From: Anaerolineales bacterium UBA6128
GTDB lineage: Bacteria > Chloroflexota > Anaerolineae > UBA1429
NCBI GenBank assembly: GCA_002423325.1
Contig: DIVQ01000117.1
Coordinates: 1 to 6,054, forward strand
Reading direction: 5' to 3'
DNA length: 6,054 nt
Within the stretch, counting starts at the first letter, position 1, and each line of letters starts with the position of its first letter. The position numbers and the translations under genes are program-made. Of the stretch, positions 5,371 to 6,054 are shown in pieces. Under the pieces are notes generated by a model. That model was not told where the DNA came from and did no database searches. It saw nothing but the letters and a program-made list of their open reading frames with translations.

Positions 5371-5682
5371 CTAGAGCTTGATTTCGATGTCCACGCCAGC
5401 CGGCAGATCCAGCCTCATCAGCGTGTCCACTGTCTTGGCGTTCGGGTCCAGCACGTCCACAAGACGCTTGTGCGTGCGGATCTCCAGCTGTTCGCGCGAG
5501 TCGCGATCGATAAACGCCGCGCGGGCCACGCTGAACTTTTCAATCCGGGTCGGCAGGGGAACCGGTCCCACCACCGCGGCCCCCGTTCGCTCTGCCGCCT
5601 CGACGATCTGCCGCGTCGACTGGTCCAGCAGACGGTGGTCGTATGCCTTGAGCCTGATTCTGATGCGCTGTTGTTTGGCCAT
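5371..5682 (-). CDS. rpsJ: 30S ribosomal protein S10 (no Shine-Dalgarno)
   Basis: Encodes 103 residues. S10 is part of the 30S head; in many bacteria it also partners NusB in transcription antitermination. The start MAKQQRIRIRLKAYDHRLLD, the PVPLPTRIEKFSV loop (residues 41-53) and THKRLVDVLDPNAKTVDTLMRLDLP (70-94) are the family's conserved elements. The ATG at 5680-5682 is fixed by the conserved start. Unlike every other complete gene here, it has no purine-rich Shine-Dalgarno: the 20 bases before it are dominated by CCCAG repeats. A 10-codon open frame ends one base before the ATG and may supply ribosomes by reinitiation. The stop is TAG. Confidence 0.97.
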   Translation of the reverse strand: MAKQQRIRIRLKAYDHRLLDQSTRQIVEAAERTGAAVVGPVPLPTRIEKFSVARAAFIDRDSREQLEIRTHKRLVDVLDPNAKTVDTLMRLDLPAGVDIEIKL

Positions 5683-5683
5683 A

Positions 5684-5716
5684 CTATGCTGGGTTCTGGG
5701 TCCGCGCAGTCCTCAT
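5684..5716 (-). CDS. Possible 10-codon leader peptide before rpsJ
   Basis: ATG at 5714-5716 opens a frame reading MRTARTQNPA and ending in TAG at 5684-5686, one base before the rpsJ ATG (TAG-T-ATG). An in-frame TGA lies directly upstream, so this is a discrete mini-frame. The close stop-start spacing and the missing rpsJ Shine-Dalgarno suggest termination-reinitiation. Against it, the mini-frame itself has only a weak GGA near its ATG, and a frame this short can arise by chance. The peptide resembles no family I know. Confidence 0.25.
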   Translation of the reverse strand: MRTARTQNPA

Positions 5717-5741
5717 TCAAGATCCGCGCGCCCGGTCCCCG

Positions 5742-5752
5742 ACCTCCCTCTT
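5742..5752 (-). promoter_or_regulatory. Orphan Shine-Dalgarno-like purine tract upstream of rpsJ
   Basis: AAGAGGGAGGT on the mRNA strand is the best anti-Shine-Dalgarno match in the tuf-rpsJ gap. The nearest ATG is 25-26 bases downstream (the mini-frame at 5716), and the rpsJ ATG is about 60 bases away. Its 3' end can pair with GACC in a small GGTC-GGG-GACC hairpin. It may be a remnant, a standby site or chance. Confidence 0.25.
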
Positions 5753-5758
5753 GATGTG

Positions 5759-5776
5759 GGCCGATACTGCTCGGCC
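5759..5776 (-). other. Hairpin in the tuf-rpsJ gap
   Basis: GGCCGA and TCGGCC pair perfectly (six base pairs) around a GCAGTA loop on the mRNA, about 26 bases after the tuf stop. It is followed by CACATCAAG, not by a U run, so a Rho-independent terminator for tuf is not supported. The 120-base gap shows no convincing -35/-10 pair either, so tuf and rpsJ may be on one transcript. Confidence 0.45.
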
Positions 5777-5802
5777 GATCGCTCCAGACTCTACAGACCG
5801 CG

Positions 5803-6054
5803 TTACTCGATGATCGAGGTTACCACGCCGGCGCCCACCGTGCGGCCGCCTTCGCGAATCGCAAAGTGCAACCCCACTTCCAGCGCCACCGGCATGATCA
5901 GGTTCACCGTCAGGTTCGCGTCGTCACCCGGCATCACCATCTCGACGCCCTCGTCCAACTTGACCTCGCCCGTCACGTCCATCGTACGTACAAAGAACTG
6001 CGGCCGGTACCCGTCAAAGAACGGCGTATGCCGGCCCCCTTCGTCCTTCGTCAA
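5803..6054 (-). CDS. tuf: Elongation factor Tu, C-terminal fragment (runs off the window)
   Basis: The last 83 codons of EF-Tu are present; the 5' part lies beyond the right edge. EF-Tu is the cytoplasmic GTPase that brings aminoacyl-tRNA to the ribosomal A site. What is seen is domain 3: TKDEGGRHTPFFDGYRPQFF, the GEVKLDEGVEMVMPGDDANL stretch, and the terminal HFAIREGGRTVGAGVVTSIIE, all close to the invariant family sequence. The GYRPQFF and GRTVGAGVV segments correspond to regions contacting domain 1 and involved in kirromycin sensitivity. The first visible codon is TTG for an internal leucine, not a start. The stop is TAA. Its place directly before rpsJ fits a joined str-S10 arrangement. 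Confidence 0.97.
   Translation of the reverse strand: MTKDEGGRHTPFFDGYRPQFFVRTMDVTGEVKLDEGVEMVMPGDDANLTVNLIMPVALEVGLHFAIREGGRTVGAGVVTSIIE

Noticed and set aside
5683..5802. A promoter or terminator between tuf and rpsJ
   Set aside because: No -35/-10 pair with proper spacing was found (TTGAAT lies 26 bases from the nearest CATAGT), and the hairpin at 5759-5776 has no U tract.

Overview
The window is a GC-rich bacterial S10 ribosomal-protein cluster, read entirely on the minus strand. In transcription order (right to left) it holds the 3' end of tuf, then rpsJ (S10), rplC (L3), rplD (L4), rplW (L23), rplB (L2), rpsS (S19), rplV (L22), rpsC (S3), rplP (L16), rpmC (L29), rpsQ (S17) and the first nine codons of rplN (L14). 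This is the canonical bacterial order with tuf, the usual last gene of the str operon, directly upstream. All complete proteins have normal family lengths and end where their families end, so none is a pseudogene. No mobile element, CRISPR array, tRNA, rRNA, convincing promoter or intrinsic terminator is visible. The protein sequences give an impression of a Chloroflexota-type bacterium, but that is recollection of family sequences and was not tested by a search.

Layout: tuf end 5803-6054; 120-nt gap; rpsJ 5371-5682; 112-nt gap; rplC 4599-5258; 104-nt gap; rplD 3865-4494; 10-nt gap; rplW 3567-3854; 64-nt gap; rplB 2666-3502; 96-nt gap; rpsS 2279-2569; 106-nt gap; rplV 1828-2172; 80-nt gap; rpsC 1055-1747; 29-nt gap; rplP 600-1025; 1-nt overlap; rpmC 397-600; 2-nt gap; rpsQ 146-394; 118-nt gap; rplN from 27 leftwards. 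The products assemble into both ribosomal subunits (S10, S19, S3, S17 in 30S; L3, L4, L23, L2, L22, L16, L29, L14 in 50S), and EF-Tu delivers aminoacyl-tRNA to the finished ribosome. Co-transcription is the simplest reading.

No new protein system is present. The interest lies between and around the genes: most gaps are long for this operon and carry short perfect GC-rich hairpins without U tracts. A hairpin sits between the Shine-Dalgarno sequence and start codon of rplV and, if folded, would bring them to normal spacing. rpsJ lacks a Shine-Dalgarno but is preceded by a 10-codon open frame whose TAG ends one base before the rpsJ ATG. rpsC starts with TTG. Nine of the twelve visible genes that reach a stop use TAG, an unusual preference for highly expressed genes.
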